NCBI GenBank assembly: GCA_910577335.1
Contig: CAJTMJ010000010.1
Coordinates: 1-64,000, forward strand
Length of the DNA: 64,000 nt
DNA from: an uncultured Duncaniella sp.
GTDB taxonomy: Bacteria > Bacteroidota > Bacteroidia > Bacteroidales > Muribaculaceae
Direction of reading: 5' to 3'
In this document: positions 49,484-59,769 of the stretch, piece after piece
Position numbering within the stretch: position 1 is the first letter of the stretch
How the letters are laid out: every line of letters starts with the position of its first letter
The notes under the pieces: generated by a model
What the model was told of the DNA's origin: nothing
Databases searched by the model: none
Seen by the model: the letters and a program-made list of their open reading frames with translations, nothing else
Position numbers and translations under genes: made by a program

Positions 49484-52336
49484 ATGAAGAATTATTTTAG
49501 CATATTATTCATATTAATGCTTACTACCGGCATATCGGCACGAGAGACAATTGACCTTTCAGGTAAATGGATGTTCAATTTTGGCGACACTCCTACATAT
49601 AATGACTCAATCGTTTTGCCGGGATCAATGCTTACAAACGGGAAAGGTCATGATGTGGATGCCAACACAAAATGGACAGGTTCGTTGTATGACATGTCAT
49701 ACTATTACCGTGAGGATATGGCAAAGTACCGTGAGAAAGGAAATATTAAATTCCCATTTTTCCTCACCCCCGATAAATCATACGTTGGAAACGCTTATTA
49801 CAAAAAAAGCGTTGACATTCCTAAGGATTGGAAGGGGAAACGTATCACACTTCACCTTGAACGTCCTCATATTGAAACCACAATATCTGTCAACCGGAAA
49901 GAGGCGGGACATCAGATGTCACTGTCAACACCGCATGAATATGATTTGACAGACCTAATTATTCCCGGCAAAACCAACGAAATTGCCATGACCATTTATA
50001 ATGGCATTGAGAATGTATGTGTAGGTCAGGATTCTCATAGTGTAACAGATCAGACACAAGGGAACTGGAATGGTGTAGTCGGAGAAATCTCTCTCAAAGC
50101 ATCTTCCCCTAAAAATGTAATCCATAATGTTCGTGTATATCCGGATGTCGCAAACAGACAAGCCGTCGTAAAAGCTATTGTGACCAATCAAAACGGTAAA
50201 GCGAAGAAAAGTGTGGCAACAGCCACTTCATCCGATAAGCAATCTGTCATCACTGCAACCAAACCGATAATAACCGGTGATACTCTAACATTCATCCTGA
50301 ATATGGGTGATAAAATGCGTACTTGGGATGAATTTAATCCTGAGATATATTCACTTAAGGTAAATTCCGGAGAGAATAGTTTTGAGACAGTGTTTGGAAT
50401 GCGCAATATCTCGATTGACGGATATGATTTTTATATCAACGGACGACCTACTTACATAAGAGGCACAGTAGGTAACTGCTGCTTCCCTCTTACTGGCTAT
50501 CCCCCTACCGATGAAGAATCATGGGCTAAAATTTTTGCCACATGTAAGGAATATGGCATAAACATGATGCGCTTCCACAGCTATTGCCCGCCCGAAGCCG
50601 CATTTTCGGCTGCCGACAAAGCCGGTGTATATTTACAACCCGAAGGTCCCTCATGGCCCAACCATGGTGTAAAACTAAATGCAGGTATGGATATTGACCG
50701 CTATCTGCTTGAAGAATCTAAGCGTATAGTTGACAGCTATGGGAATCATCCTTCGTTCGTCATGATGGCTGCCGGGAATGAACCTGCCGGTAACTGGGTG
50801 CCATATTGCAATCGCTGGGTAAATGAAATGAAGAATTACGACGACAGCAAAGTATATTGCGGAGCTTCAGTAGGTGGAGGCTGGGCTTGGGATTCTGAAA
50901 GCGAATATCATGTGAAAGGTGGAGCAAGAGGATTGACTTGGAGTAAATCACGACCTTCAAGCGATGATGATTTTGCTGCAGAAATGAAATTGCCCCGCAA
51001 CTTTAAGCCCACTGAGGAAAAACCGATTAATACCTCGCCTATATTAAGTCACGAACAAGGACAATGGTGTGTATTCCCTGACTTCAAAGAAATCCCTAAG
51101 TATACCGGTGCATACAAGGCTAAAAATTTTGAAATATTCCGTGATCTTCTCCGAAATAACGGCATGGAGGAGATGGCTGAGAAATTTTTAATGTCAAGCG
51201 GCAAACTCCAATCCTTATGTTATAAATATGAGATTGAGCGAAACCTTCGCACTCCGGATTATAGCGGATTCCAGCTCCTTGCGCTCAATGATTACAGCGG
51301 TCAAGGCACAGCACTTGAAGGTGTCCTGAATGTATTTTGGGATAATAAGGGTTACATTACTGCTCCAGAATGGAGAGAATTTTGCAGTGAAATAGTACCT
51401 CTTGCACGATTCCCTAAATTTGTATTTAGCAATAGCGATACTCTTTCCGTGCCGATTGAAATCATGAATGCCTCAGCCGGCACCATAGAGAATGCAGTAC
51501 TTAAATATTATATAACCGACGCTTCCGGAAAATACTATTGCCAAGAGGAAAAGCCGATAGGAGATATTACTATCGGTAAAAATCATCAAGCCGGAGTTGT
51601 AAATCTGCCGCTTTCCGGCATTGACAATCCTACCAAGCTTACATTAACAGCTGAATTGCCCAGCAACACAAAAAATCATTGGGAATTCTGGGTATACCCT
51701 GATGAAAAAGTTTCAATGCCGGGAGATAACATATACATGACTGATTCCCTTGACACGAAAGCCATTGAAGTCCTTAAGCAAGGTGGAAAAGTTTTGATAA
51801 CTGCAGCGGGCAAGGTAACACTCGGCAGTGATGTAGTTCAGCATTATCTACCTGTATTCTGGAATACAAGCTGGTTTAAGATGCGGCCGCCTCACACTAC
51901 CGGAGCCTACATTGACACAAGCCATCCTTTGTTTAAAAACAACTTCCCCACTGATGACTGGAGCAATCTTAACTGGTGGGAGTTGCTTAACCGAGCACAG
52001 GTTATGAACCTCCTTGAACTCCCGGCTGAGTACCAATCTCCAATACAGCCTATCGACACATGGCATGTCAGCAGAAAGTTAGGTATGATGATTGAGGCAA
52101 ACGTTCTGGGCGGAAAGCTTCTTATGACAACAATGGATATTGACCGTAATCTTGACAATAGAATTGTAGCTCGCAGAATGAGAAATGCAATACTCGATTA
52201 TATGAACAGTGATGACTTTAATCCGCAACTGAATCTCGCTCATGAGACAGTCGGAAACTTCTTCACAAAACAGACACCACCTATACAAATGTACACAAAC
52301 GAGTCACCCGACGAGCTTAAGCCTAAATTAAAGTAA
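49484..52336 (+). CDS. GH2-family exo-glycosidase
   Basis: This 950-residue enzyme carries a signal peptide (MKNYFSILFILMLTTGISA). The GH2 order is seen: a jelly-roll sugar-binding domain (to about 210), an immunoglobulin-like domain (to about 310), then the TIM barrel. The acid/base glutamate is in AAGNEPAGNW near residue 433 and the nucleophile in ILSHEQGQWC near 524. A C-terminal region of about 300 residues forms additional beta-sandwich modules. The family includes beta-galactosidases, beta-glucuronidases and beta-mannosidases. The exact specificity cannot be set from sequence, though GH35 next door suggests a galactose- or uronate-bearing side chain. It is the last gene of the operon. 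Confidence 0.87.
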   Translation: MKNYFSILFILMLTTGISARETIDLSGKWMFNFGDTPTYNDSIVLPGSMLTNGKGHDVDANTKWTGSLYDMSYYYREDMAKYREKGNIKFPFFLTPDKSYVGNAYYKKSVDIPKDWKGKRITLHLERPHIETTISVNRKEAGHQMSLSTPHEYDLTDLIIPGKTNEIAMTIYNGIENVCVGQDSHSVTDQTQGNWNGVVGEISLKASSPKNVIHNVRVYPDVANRQAVVKAIVTNQNGKAKKSVATATSSDKQSVITATKPIITGDTLTFILNMGDKMRTWDEFNPEIYSLKVNSGENSFETVFGMRNISIDGYDFYINGRPTYIRGTVGNCCFPLTGYPPTDEESWAKIFATCKEYGINMMRFHSYCPPEAAFSAADKAGVYLQPEGPSWPNHGVKLNAGMDIDRYLLEESKRIVDSYGNHPSFVMMAAGNEPAGNWVPYCNRWVNEMKNYDDSKVYCGASVGGGWAWDSESEYHVKGGARGLTWSKSRPSSDDDFAAEMKLPRNFKPTEEKPINTSPILSHEQGQWCVFPDFKEIPKYTGAYKAKNFEIFRDLLRNNGMEEMAEKFLMSSGKLQSLCYKYEIERNLRTPDYSGFQLLALNDYSGQGTALEGVLNVFWDNKGYITAPEWREFCSEIVPLARFPKFVFSNSDTLSVPIEIMNASAGTIENAVLKYYITDASGKYYCQEEKPIGDITIGKNHQAGVVNLPLSGIDNPTKLTLTAELPSNTKNHWEFWVYPDEKVSMPGDNIYMTDSLDTKAIEVLKQGGKVLITAAGKVTLGSDVVQHYLPVFWNTSWFKMRPPHTTGAYIDTSHPLFKNNFPTDDWSNLNWWELLNRAQVMNLLELPAEYQSPIQPIDTWHVSRKLGMMIEANVLGGKLLMTTMDIDRNLDNRIVARRMRNAILDYMNSDDFNPQLNLAHETVGNFFTKQTPPIQMYTNESPDELKPKLK

Positions 52337-52355
52337 CGATTGAATTTTTACAAAT

Positions 52356-52393
52356 AAAAAAGTCTGCCACAAGCGATTATGGCAGGCTTTTTT
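52356..52393. terminator. Bidirectional terminator between the two glycan operons
   Basis: AAAAAAGTCTGCCA (52356-52369) pairs with TGGCAGGCTTTTTT (52380-52393) around a 10-base loop. It has a T-run on either strand and separates the convergent GH2 and GH97-CE6 genes. Confidence 0.9.
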
Positions 52394-52414
52394 ATTGATA
52401 GTATTTACTTGTCC

Positions 52415-55129
52415 TTATTTCGACAATACAGCATCCGCATATCTGCGACCTATCTCTCGGTATCCCTCAGCTGTGAAATGGAGTCCGTCTTTTGCACCCT
52501 TGCATCCCTTTGACGAAACAATGCGGCTATTGGGAATAACGCTCGGGAGTTTATTCACCAATTGGTTCATTGACGCACATATTCCACCCTCTTCAGCCGA
52601 CAGCATCTCCCCTGCAATTAGAGGTGTGGATGCCGGATCAAGATTCAGGTCCGACAAAAGTTTTTCATAAACTGTCTTTACCTTTAAGGGCCATTCCATG
52701 TCTCCGGGGTTAGATTCTCCTTGATGCAACAGAATACCTTTAATCACACCTGTGCGCTGAGCCTCACGAGCCATCTCAACGATGCGTTTGTATGGATTAT
52801 TATCGTAAGCCTTAACCATATTTTTCAACCAATCAGGCTGAGCAGCGATATGTGACGCACATGAATCAGGGTTAAATAGTTCAATACGGCAACCGCCGAC
52901 TGATACATTAATCACACCGATTTTAATATTATTCGGAAGTTTTTCCACCATTCTTCTGCCGAAATAGTCCACAGGTGTCAAACCGGTATTCTCTCTTGTC
53001 AACGGAGGCACAGCACTGTACCAATTACCCTTTATTCGAGCTTTGCCCGGCATATCCACGGCTGACATCATCATGAATCGTGAGTCTACACCGACAGTAT
53101 CCTGTGCCTCGTATCGAGCGGCACCTTCCATATTGGACTGACCGATACAAATGTACACGTGGAAATCAGGATCAGGACAGTTGGTCACCACAAAGCCGCC
53201 TTCCTTAGGGATTGAGACTTTAATCTGACCTTTTTTATCCGGCTTGCAGTTCTGAAGTTTACCCTGCAACTTGCTATCATCGCTATAAAGAGCAAGAGGT
53301 GATTTCCGAATTGATTCCGGAATATCGACAGTGAGTTTAACGGTTTCATCACTCGCATTCACACCGGCAATATACCATTGAGCGCCATGTCGGCGTGCCA
53401 TAACCACATATTTACCCGGATATCCGTCAATATATTTGGTTTCATCCCAAGTGGTAGGCACCTTCTTCATGAAATCAATAGCCCATTCGGGAGCATCTTC
53501 CATATTATTCGGAGCGAGCGCAAAATGTTGCACAGGGCTTTGGAACAGAACCGCAGTGGCGAGAGCGTAAACATCAGAAGTCACACGTCGTGATCCTTTA
53601 GGCTCATTATTTGAATTGTAATACTTATTCAAAGCGCTGCCACCAAAATCCATACTGCCGACAGTGTTACGTATGAAAGGATGCAAACATGCGTTAAAAG
53701 CTTCATTGTCACAAGCCCACTGAGAAAAATGCAGATTTTCACTCGCAAGCACCGCCTCACTTGCAGCATAGTTAGGATACATTCTCTCCCATCCGCGCGG
53801 AAGTGTGCAGCCATGGAAGATTACAAGAATACCATAGTCATTAGCGTCAGCAAGTATGTCATGATAAAGGCGCATGGTCTCCTGCTTGTCACCTCCAAAG
53901 AAGTCAACTTTTATACCGCGAATACCATTTTTCTTCATCCATGCCATATCTTTACGGCGTTTCACGATGTCATTCATAATGCCACGTGGTCCCTGCGGCG
54001 CATCATTCCAATAGCCATTTGAGTTATACCATAGGTAGAGGTCAACACCTTTGGATTTTCCGTATGCAGCAAGCTCCTCCATCTTGTCGTAACCTATCTG
54101 AGTGTCCCAGACGGCATCAACAAGAACGCTTTCGTAGCCCATAGCAGCGGCAAAATCTATGTAACGTTTCTGTTCATCGAAATTACAACTCGGATCCATT
54201 TTGATAATCCAGCTCCACATACCTTTGCCATATTCATATTTCTTGGATGGCTCGTAGAGAGGTTTTACAACATCAAACTGAACGGTAGTTTCAACTATCG
54301 GAGCCAACGAACCGCCAAGCGTTATGGTACGCCACGGAGTAAATCCGGGAAGGGCGATAGCGGCGGTGGGCGATCCGAAACCGTTCATTTCACCTGTCTG
54401 AGGATATGCTATGGTATAGCTTTCATCTGTATTTCCTCTCAGATGTGAACCGCAATAGTCACCTGCAACACCTGTTTCAGAGATAAGAATCCAACCGTTA
54501 TCTCCATTACGGAATAAACACGGGAAAGTATATCCTTCACCCCATCCGTTCTTCCCCATAGAGTCATCTACGGTATACGAAGTCTCATAGCTTGGGGAGG
54601 TGCGGGCAAATCCACCCATAGGCTTGCTTTGCGGACATAGGAAAGTTGTAGTCCCTTCAGGCATAACAAAACCTGTAGCCTCCGATTCAACAACGCAACA
54701 TATACTGTCACCTTGCGGAAGCAAACGATAACGTAATGCCACATTATTATCGCTGACCTCAAAAATGGCATCATATAGAGCTTTGCCATCTTTACCAAAT
54801 GTCACTTCACGATGATTTGCCTCATAGCTCACATCGCTTTTCTTGATATTTGGCAAACGATATCTGTCACTTACATGCTCTACATTACCGGCTTTAATGA
54901 TATTAAGCCCGGCGGTGTAATCACCAATATTAGTAGTCAGACCTAACGGTGATTTTAATATGAAATCCTTACCGTCATACTTTACAGAGTATGATGGACT
55001 ATTACCATCGTCACTGATGGTGACCACGGTCTTTCCATCAGGACTTGAGACCTCATAATTAGCCCCTACAATAGTCATTGGGAATACCAATAACACCGGA
55101 GCTATTATTCTTGTGAAATACTTATTCAT
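52415..55129 (-). CDS. GH97 glycosidase fused to a CE6/SGNH acetylesterase
   Basis: I start this at ATG 55129 so that the signal MNKYFTRIIAPVLLVFPMTI is N-terminal; an ATG nine codons upstream overlaps the GH5 gene. The 904-residue product has a GH97 N-terminal beta-sandwich and catalytic barrel. Asp409 (IKVDFFGGDKQ) sits where retaining GH97 alpha-galactosidases carry the nucleophile, so a retaining alpha-galactosidase is likelier than an inverting alpha-glucosidase. From about residue 655 a second enzyme follows: Ser665 in GQSNMEG, HQGESNPG near 810 and DGLHFTAEG near the end, the blocks of CE6 / sialate-O-acetylesterase-type SGNH esterases. It would deacetylate xylan while removing alpha-galactose. 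Confidence 0.85.
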   Translation of the reverse strand: MNKYFTRIIAPVLLVFPMTIVGANYEVSSPDGKTVVTISDDGNSPSYSVKYDGKDFILKSPLGLTTNIGDYTAGLNIIKAGNVEHVSDRYRLPNIKKSDVSYEANHREVTFGKDGKALYDAIFEVSDNNVALRYRLLPQGDSICCVVESEATGFVMPEGTTTFLCPQSKPMGGFARTSPSYETSYTVDDSMGKNGWGEGYTFPCLFRNGDNGWILISETGVAGDYCGSHLRGNTDESYTIAYPQTGEMNGFGSPTAAIALPGFTPWRTITLGGSLAPIVETTVQFDVVKPLYEPSKKYEYGKGMWSWIIKMDPSCNFDEQKRYIDFAAAMGYESVLVDAVWDTQIGYDKMEELAAYGKSKGVDLYLWYNSNGYWNDAPQGPRGIMNDIVKRRKDMAWMKKNGIRGIKVDFFGGDKQETMRLYHDILADANDYGILVIFHGCTLPRGWERMYPNYAASEAVLASENLHFSQWACDNEAFNACLHPFIRNTVGSMDFGGSALNKYYNSNNEPKGSRRVTSDVYALATAVLFQSPVQHFALAPNNMEDAPEWAIDFMKKVPTTWDETKYIDGYPGKYVVMARRHGAQWYIAGVNASDETVKLTVDIPESIRKSPLALYSDDSKLQGKLQNCKPDKKGQIKVSIPKEGGFVVTNCPDPDFHVYICIGQSNMEGAARYEAQDTVGVDSRFMMMSAVDMPGKARIKGNWYSAVPPLTRENTGLTPVDYFGRRMVEKLPNNIKIGVINVSVGGCRIELFNPDSCASHIAAQPDWLKNMVKAYDNNPYKRIVEMAREAQRTGVIKGILLHQGESNPGDMEWPLKVKTVYEKLLSDLNLDPASTPLIAGEMLSAEEGGICASMNQLVNKLPSVIPNSRIVSSKGCKGAKDGLHFTAEGYREIGRRYADAVLSK

Positions 55130-55142
55130 AAATGTTGAGTTT

Positions 55143-57209
55143 TTACTTTCCGACATAGACTTTCTTTCCTCCGGCTATATATATGCCAGCAGGAAGTCCG
55201 TCCAGCGCATTTTCACGGGCGACTCTTGATCTTAGCTTTCTGCCGTACAAATCATAGACGTCTATAAACTCAGCCTCGTCGGAAATAATAATATTATCCA
55301 AACCGGATTCTCCGTCAGGATTATCACTCAAATAAACCTTCGAAATCTTAAATGGAGCGTTACCGAGTGACCAGAAACCGATTATATATATATGCGACGG
55401 ATCAAGTTTACGACCGTCATTTGACTTAAGGTTTGTCAGATCGAACACAGCCCGGGTCTTATTACCGAAATCAGCCATTGCTGGGTCTGTCCAGTAATTA
55501 TTTATATCAAAAATTCTGAACGAAACCTGCGCCCTGTTCTCACCTTCCATTTCAGCTATCAGATAATGGTAAGCTGACAGATCGACACCATTGCCATATT
55601 TCCATCCTGCAAAACCGTATGTACCTGTTTGGATGGTGTGAGTGGCTTGATCAAATGAGCCTTTCTCCCAAATATTTGGGTTAAAATAACCGTTCACAAA
55701 TGGGAAATAAGTGGAAACAAACTTGATAGTTTTTGACTGCGTGCCATTCGAACCTGTCGATGTAATTGTTACATCAGCTGAACCGGGCGCAAGAGCCGTA
55801 AATGAACATCCATCCCACGAAATAATCGAAGGATCAGATATTGCAACTTCAGGTTTGTCAGGAAGATTCATCTGGAATCCATCGCTATAATCAGCTATGA
55901 TAGCTGCAGAAACAGAACTACCGGGCATTATCATACAGTCTCTCCCCTCCTCTATGTTAGGTTTTGAAAAGTACAATTTCACTTTGTAATTGGAACCTAA
56001 CGATTCACCGGCATAATCCTTAAACCAGTGATACAAGGGCCACGGACATGCCTCCGGGTCGGTCAGGAATGTATACGAACCTTGTGAGCCGGGGGTATTC
56101 TTGAAAGCGGCGAGTAGCTCGCAACCGGTGAAGGTCAGCCAACTCACATTTCCGGTATAATCTGCAATAAATTTAAAATTAGCGCCAAAACCTTCGCCAA
56201 GCATCTTTCCGGTTATACTCTTACCCCATGAGGACTCATACTTAGATGGCGCCCAGTCCATCTCTGTAACCATTATCGGGGCTATTTCAGCCGCCGGCAT
56301 TATCTGAGTTTTCCATCCGGCTAAAAATGAATCGAAACCTCCGCCATAGCTTCCACCGAGTTCATGGCTCGGTTCTATGGCATCGCTACCATACCATCCC
56401 GGATATACATGCACAGCATAACCTATATTATCGCCTTTTATAGGATATTTCGCAAAGCCTTCATAATGGGACTGATAGCCGGTTCCCGGAATCCAAAGGA
56501 TGTTTTGGCAACCGTTACCTCGCATAAGATCGACTATCTCCTGAAAAAACAGGGTAAGATTCTTAAAACAGCCATCGGTGTCCGAACCAACCTTACCATC
56601 TGCACCCTTTATATTAACGGGTTCATTCGCCAATTCAAACATTATATGGGGATTATCCTTTAATTTTGCATGGGTTGACACATAGCCCCATACTCTCTTC
56701 AGATATTTATGATAGTTATCACCTATTTCTATGGTTTCGGGGCATACACCCGGCGGACGCATCACAACATAGAGACCCTTGCTAATCGCATATTCAGCCA
56801 TAGGGATAAACACCTTGTCAAGATAAGTCTTGAATCTATTGAAATCAAAGGCTGAAATATCATTTTCCCCTGTCGTACTTACTCCGGGGGTGTTTGACCA
56901 ATATGGGTCCATGTGCAGACGGATGAAATTCATCTTCCATCCTGCGCCAAGAAGCTCATCTATTTTTGTCTGATTATACTTCAAACAGCCTTCAACGTCA
57001 TAATTAGTCCATTTAGTGCCTCTCTCGTTAAACCACGGACTGTATGTCTGAGCAAAACCATGAAGATTCACAATGTTACCAGCGTCATCTTTAAGGTATC
57101 TGCCGTCCACATGCAGCACTTTCATATCCATACCGGTCCATGCAGATACACTCATTGCAATGCTACCAAAAATCAGTAGCATAAGAAAATATCTTAATCT
57201 ATTCTTCAT
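55143..57209 (-). CDS. Multimodular GH5 endo-glycanase with a C-terminal sorting-like tail
   Basis: This 688-residue secreted enzyme (signal MKNRLRYFLMLLIFGSIAMS) has a GH5 barrel to about residue 400. The acid/base is Glu196 in ELANEPVN and the nucleophile Glu316 in MVTEMDWAP; the early VNLHGFAQTYSPWF strand is typical. Next come a BIG2-like immunoglobulin fold (about 425-500), a carbohydrate-binding-like beta domain (about 510-640) and a closing stretch VYDLYGRKLRSRV, then LPAGIYIAGGKKVYV. That stretch matches the shape of type IX secretion C-terminal domains. The target is probably a beta-1,4-linked backbone; cellulase, xyloglucanase and mannanase cannot be separated. It is the fifth gene of the minus-strand operon, 8 bases from the previous gene. 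Confidence 0.88.
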   Translation of the reverse strand: MKNRLRYFLMLLIFGSIAMSVSAWTGMDMKVLHVDGRYLKDDAGNIVNLHGFAQTYSPWFNERGTKWTNYDVEGCLKYNQTKIDELLGAGWKMNFIRLHMDPYWSNTPGVSTTGENDISAFDFNRFKTYLDKVFIPMAEYAISKGLYVVMRPPGVCPETIEIGDNYHKYLKRVWGYVSTHAKLKDNPHIMFELANEPVNIKGADGKVGSDTDGCFKNLTLFFQEIVDLMRGNGCQNILWIPGTGYQSHYEGFAKYPIKGDNIGYAVHVYPGWYGSDAIEPSHELGGSYGGGFDSFLAGWKTQIMPAAEIAPIMVTEMDWAPSKYESSWGKSITGKMLGEGFGANFKFIADYTGNVSWLTFTGCELLAAFKNTPGSQGSYTFLTDPEACPWPLYHWFKDYAGESLGSNYKVKLYFSKPNIEEGRDCMIMPGSSVSAAIIADYSDGFQMNLPDKPEVAISDPSIISWDGCSFTALAPGSADVTITSTGSNGTQSKTIKFVSTYFPFVNGYFNPNIWEKGSFDQATHTIQTGTYGFAGWKYGNGVDLSAYHYLIAEMEGENRAQVSFRIFDINNYWTDPAMADFGNKTRAVFDLTNLKSNDGRKLDPSHIYIIGFWSLGNAPFKISKVYLSDNPDGESGLDNIIISDEAEFIDVYDLYGRKLRSRVARENALDGLPAGIYIAGGKKVYVGK

Positions 57210-57217
57210 ACGCTACC

Positions 57218-58603
57218 CTACTTTTTAAAAGTCCAGTAATCGATATTAAACAATTTAGGTCCTTTTCTACCTTTGAAAACAAAATACAGATCATGAACTC
57301 CGGGCACTTCGATCAATGCCGGCACTTCAAGATATTTCCATTCTTCCCAACCACCAGTAGTGGGAACTTCAAGATTGGCTACAATATCACCTTCGGGTGA
57401 ATCAATGCGTACTTCAATCTGTCCGCCTCGTAATGCGCTTGCAACTGATGCACCAAATGAACGGGGACCGCCGCTGCCAAAATTCACATTTTCCAAACGG
57501 ATAAAATCCCCGTCGTGAATATCCGATACATAAACTCCGGTCTTGGCATTAGGTTCTATCCTCACACCTTTCGACCATGCCATAGTCTCTGCCTCGACTC
57601 TTTTGTACGGGTCAAGAGTATCTATGGCAGGAGCACCTTTTTCAGTCGGCATTATGGTGGGGAAAGTTCCGTCAGGACTGTATTTGAACTCCTCCACAGC
57701 CACGCTACGACCAAAGCCCCCGCCACCGGGAAGTTTACCGGTATGGTAGAAGAAATATGACTTACCTTTATAGTCAGTCACACCACAATGGTTTGTGAAC
57801 GAACCTGTGTCACACAAAGGCATGATTTCACCCATGTATTTCCACGGACCGGTAGGTTTATCGCTCATTGAATAAGCTATATGCTCGGGAACGCCGCCGG
57901 CAGCATAGAGAAGATAGTATTTACCTCCACGCTTGTAGAACCACGGACCTTCAGTATATATATCTTTATACTTGGCATCCTTAACTCTCTCCTTTGGTCC
58001 CGGTGCGCCAAATCCCTCGACTGTCTGCTGCACCTTCTGAACATCGCCGGAGAATGAAATCATGTCATCGTTAAGCTTGACATAATAGATTTCCGGATTT
58101 CCCCAATAAAGATACGCCTGTCCGTCATCATCAATAAACACAGTCGGGTCTATATAATCCCAGCTCCCATCAACGAGAGGACGCCCTATCGCATCCTTAA
58201 ACGGACCTGTGGGAGTATCACCGACAGCTACACCAATAGCCATTGTGCCTGACAACTTGGAATGTAATGGCACATAAAAATAAAACTTGCCATTACGTTC
58301 CACGCATTGAGGCGCCCATGCACGGTCATCGCCCCATTCAAAATCCTCTATGGCAAGCGGTGAACCATGGTCAGTCCAATTGACCATATCAGTGGTCGAA
58401 TATACACGCCATTCCTGCATCCAGAAAAAATCAGCCTTGTCCTCATCATGACCGGTGTAGACATAAAGAGTATCATTATACACCATCGGTGCCGGGTCGG
58501 TGGTATAATTCGTCTGCACGATAGGATTTGCCGCATTACATACCATCAAAGGAGAGCATACGGCAGAAAGGCAAAGAGAAATTCGATAGACAAATTTTTT
58601 CAT
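57218..58603 (-). CDS. GH43-CBM6 arabinofuranosidase/xylosidase (copy A)
   Basis: The 461-residue exported enzyme (signal to about residue 24) is a five-bladed-propeller GH43. The general base is Asp36 (NYTTDPAPM), the pKa-modulating aspartate is in YIDPTVFIDDDG and the acid is in YTEGPWFYK. A C-terminal CBM6-type beta-sandwich (about 335-460, YKRVEAETMAWSKGV start) carries a likely sugar-binding face. GH43-CBM6 enzymes remove arabinose or xylose from arabinoxylan. Copy B (59770) has the same modules and a closely similar sequence, so the pair arose by duplication and may differ in linkage. The gaps to its neighbours are 8 bases each. Confidence 0.9.
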   Translation of the reverse strand: MKKFVYRISLCLSAVCSPLMVCNAANPIVQTNYTTDPAPMVYNDTLYVYTGHDEDKADFFWMQEWRVYSTTDMVNWTDHGSPLAIEDFEWGDDRAWAPQCVERNGKFYFYVPLHSKLSGTMAIGVAVGDTPTGPFKDAIGRPLVDGSWDYIDPTVFIDDDGQAYLYWGNPEIYYVKLNDDMISFSGDVQKVQQTVEGFGAPGPKERVKDAKYKDIYTEGPWFYKRGGKYYLLYAAGGVPEHIAYSMSDKPTGPWKYMGEIMPLCDTGSFTNHCGVTDYKGKSYFFYHTGKLPGGGGFGRSVAVEEFKYSPDGTFPTIMPTEKGAPAIDTLDPYKRVEAETMAWSKGVRIEPNAKTGVYVSDIHDGDFIRLENVNFGSGGPRSFGASVASALRGGQIEVRIDSPEGDIVANLEVPTTGGWEEWKYLEVPALIEVPGVHDLYFVFKGRKGPKLFNIDYWTFKK

Positions 58604-58611
58604 ATCAGGTA

Positions 58612-59766
58612 TTATGATTTTTGTTTGAAAATTAAAGGCAAAAACTCATTAAGGCAACGACGCCAAGTGAGCCATTCATGGTGAGTTCCTTCCGATGTAT
58701 AATATGTATGCTTTATACCCGCATTATTCAGAGCATCGCTGATTTTGTCACTTCCGAAATTTTCTTCACTACCCATTCCGAGGAAAAAAGTGTGAACATC
58801 AGAGTTAAACTTATCAGCGTTAGTGAAAATACCGTCATAAGCTTTATCTATACCGTTGGCAAGGAAAAAGAGAGCACCGCTGAAAGAGCCAATATGAGAA
58901 AATTTGTCAAGATTCCTCAAAGTGGTCTCAAAAGTTTCATGTCCACCCCATGAAAGTCCTGCCATGGCACGATTATCACGATCGGAGAGAGTACGGAAAT
59001 TCTTATCAATATACGGTATAAGCTCATTGAGCATTATCGGAGTGAATGACGCACCGAATTGCTCACGTGTTTCTCCGGGACGTGAACCAAATATGTAGCC
59101 GCAATTTCCATAATCCATCACCACTATCATAGGCACACACTTACCGGAAGCAATCTGATTGTCAAGAATATTTGCCATCATCCCTTGCTGATGCCATCCA
59201 CGCTCATCTTCACCCATGCCATGTTGCAAATACAACACCGGATATTTTTTGTCGTGATTTACCTCATACTCGGCAGGAGTGTATACGAAACAGCGACGTT
59301 CGGCATTCTCAATATCTGAATAATACTTACATTCACGCACCTGCCCATGTGGCACATCCTTATTGAATGTGTAATATGCAGCCGCTTCCGCCGACTCAGG
59401 TATCTCTATACCTCCGGACATACGTCCACAACCATAAAATGCCTCACTGGACGGGTCAATGACACTGACACCATCAACAATTATGAAGTAATAATGAAAA
59501 CCGACAACCAACGGATTTGTCACAGCTGACCACCAACCATCGTTGTCACGAGTCATGTCATATTTTTTACCACAAATATCAACTTTGACATTATTCGCTT
59601 CGGGAGCATGGATTCTGAAATGCGCCCGTTTGTTGCCATCAACTTTGGGATACTGCGCCTCAGGCACATTAGTTGATGCTGTTATAGCCTCGGATTCATT
59701 GGCACAATAGGCATTGCCTACTGATAGAACTGATGCCAATAAAATAGTAATGATTGTTTTATTCAT
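58612..59766 (-). CDS. CE1 esterase with an N-terminal CBM48-like domain (feruloyl/acetyl xylan esterase)
   Basis: The 384-residue secreted protein has a signal (MNKTIITILLASVLSVGNA), an N-terminal CBM48-like beta domain (about 40-125, RAHFRIHAPEANNVKVDICG) and an alpha/beta-hydrolase esterase domain. The nucleophile is Ser272 in AGLSWGGHE, the oxyanion region is YLQHGMGEDERGW and the His is in EGTHHEW near the end. This is the arrangement of Bacteroidales CE1 feruloyl or acetyl-xylan esterases in xylan loci. It would remove ferulate or acetate groups that block the glycosidases. It lies between the two GH43 genes with gaps of 8 and 3 bases. Confidence 0.88.
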   Translation of the reverse strand: MNKTIITILLASVLSVGNAYCANESEAITASTNVPEAQYPKVDGNKRAHFRIHAPEANNVKVDICGKKYDMTRDNDGWWSAVTNPLVVGFHYYFIIVDGVSVIDPSSEAFYGCGRMSGGIEIPESAEAAAYYTFNKDVPHGQVRECKYYSDIENAERRCFVYTPAEYEVNHDKKYPVLYLQHGMGEDERGWHQQGMMANILDNQIASGKCVPMIVVMDYGNCGYIFGSRPGETREQFGASFTPIMLNELIPYIDKNFRTLSDRDNRAMAGLSWGGHETFETTLRNLDKFSHIGSFSGALFFLANGIDKAYDGIFTNADKFNSDVHTFFLGMGSEENFGSDKISDALNNAGIKHTYYTSEGTHHEWLTWRRCLNEFLPLIFKQKS

Positions 59767-59769
59767 GGC

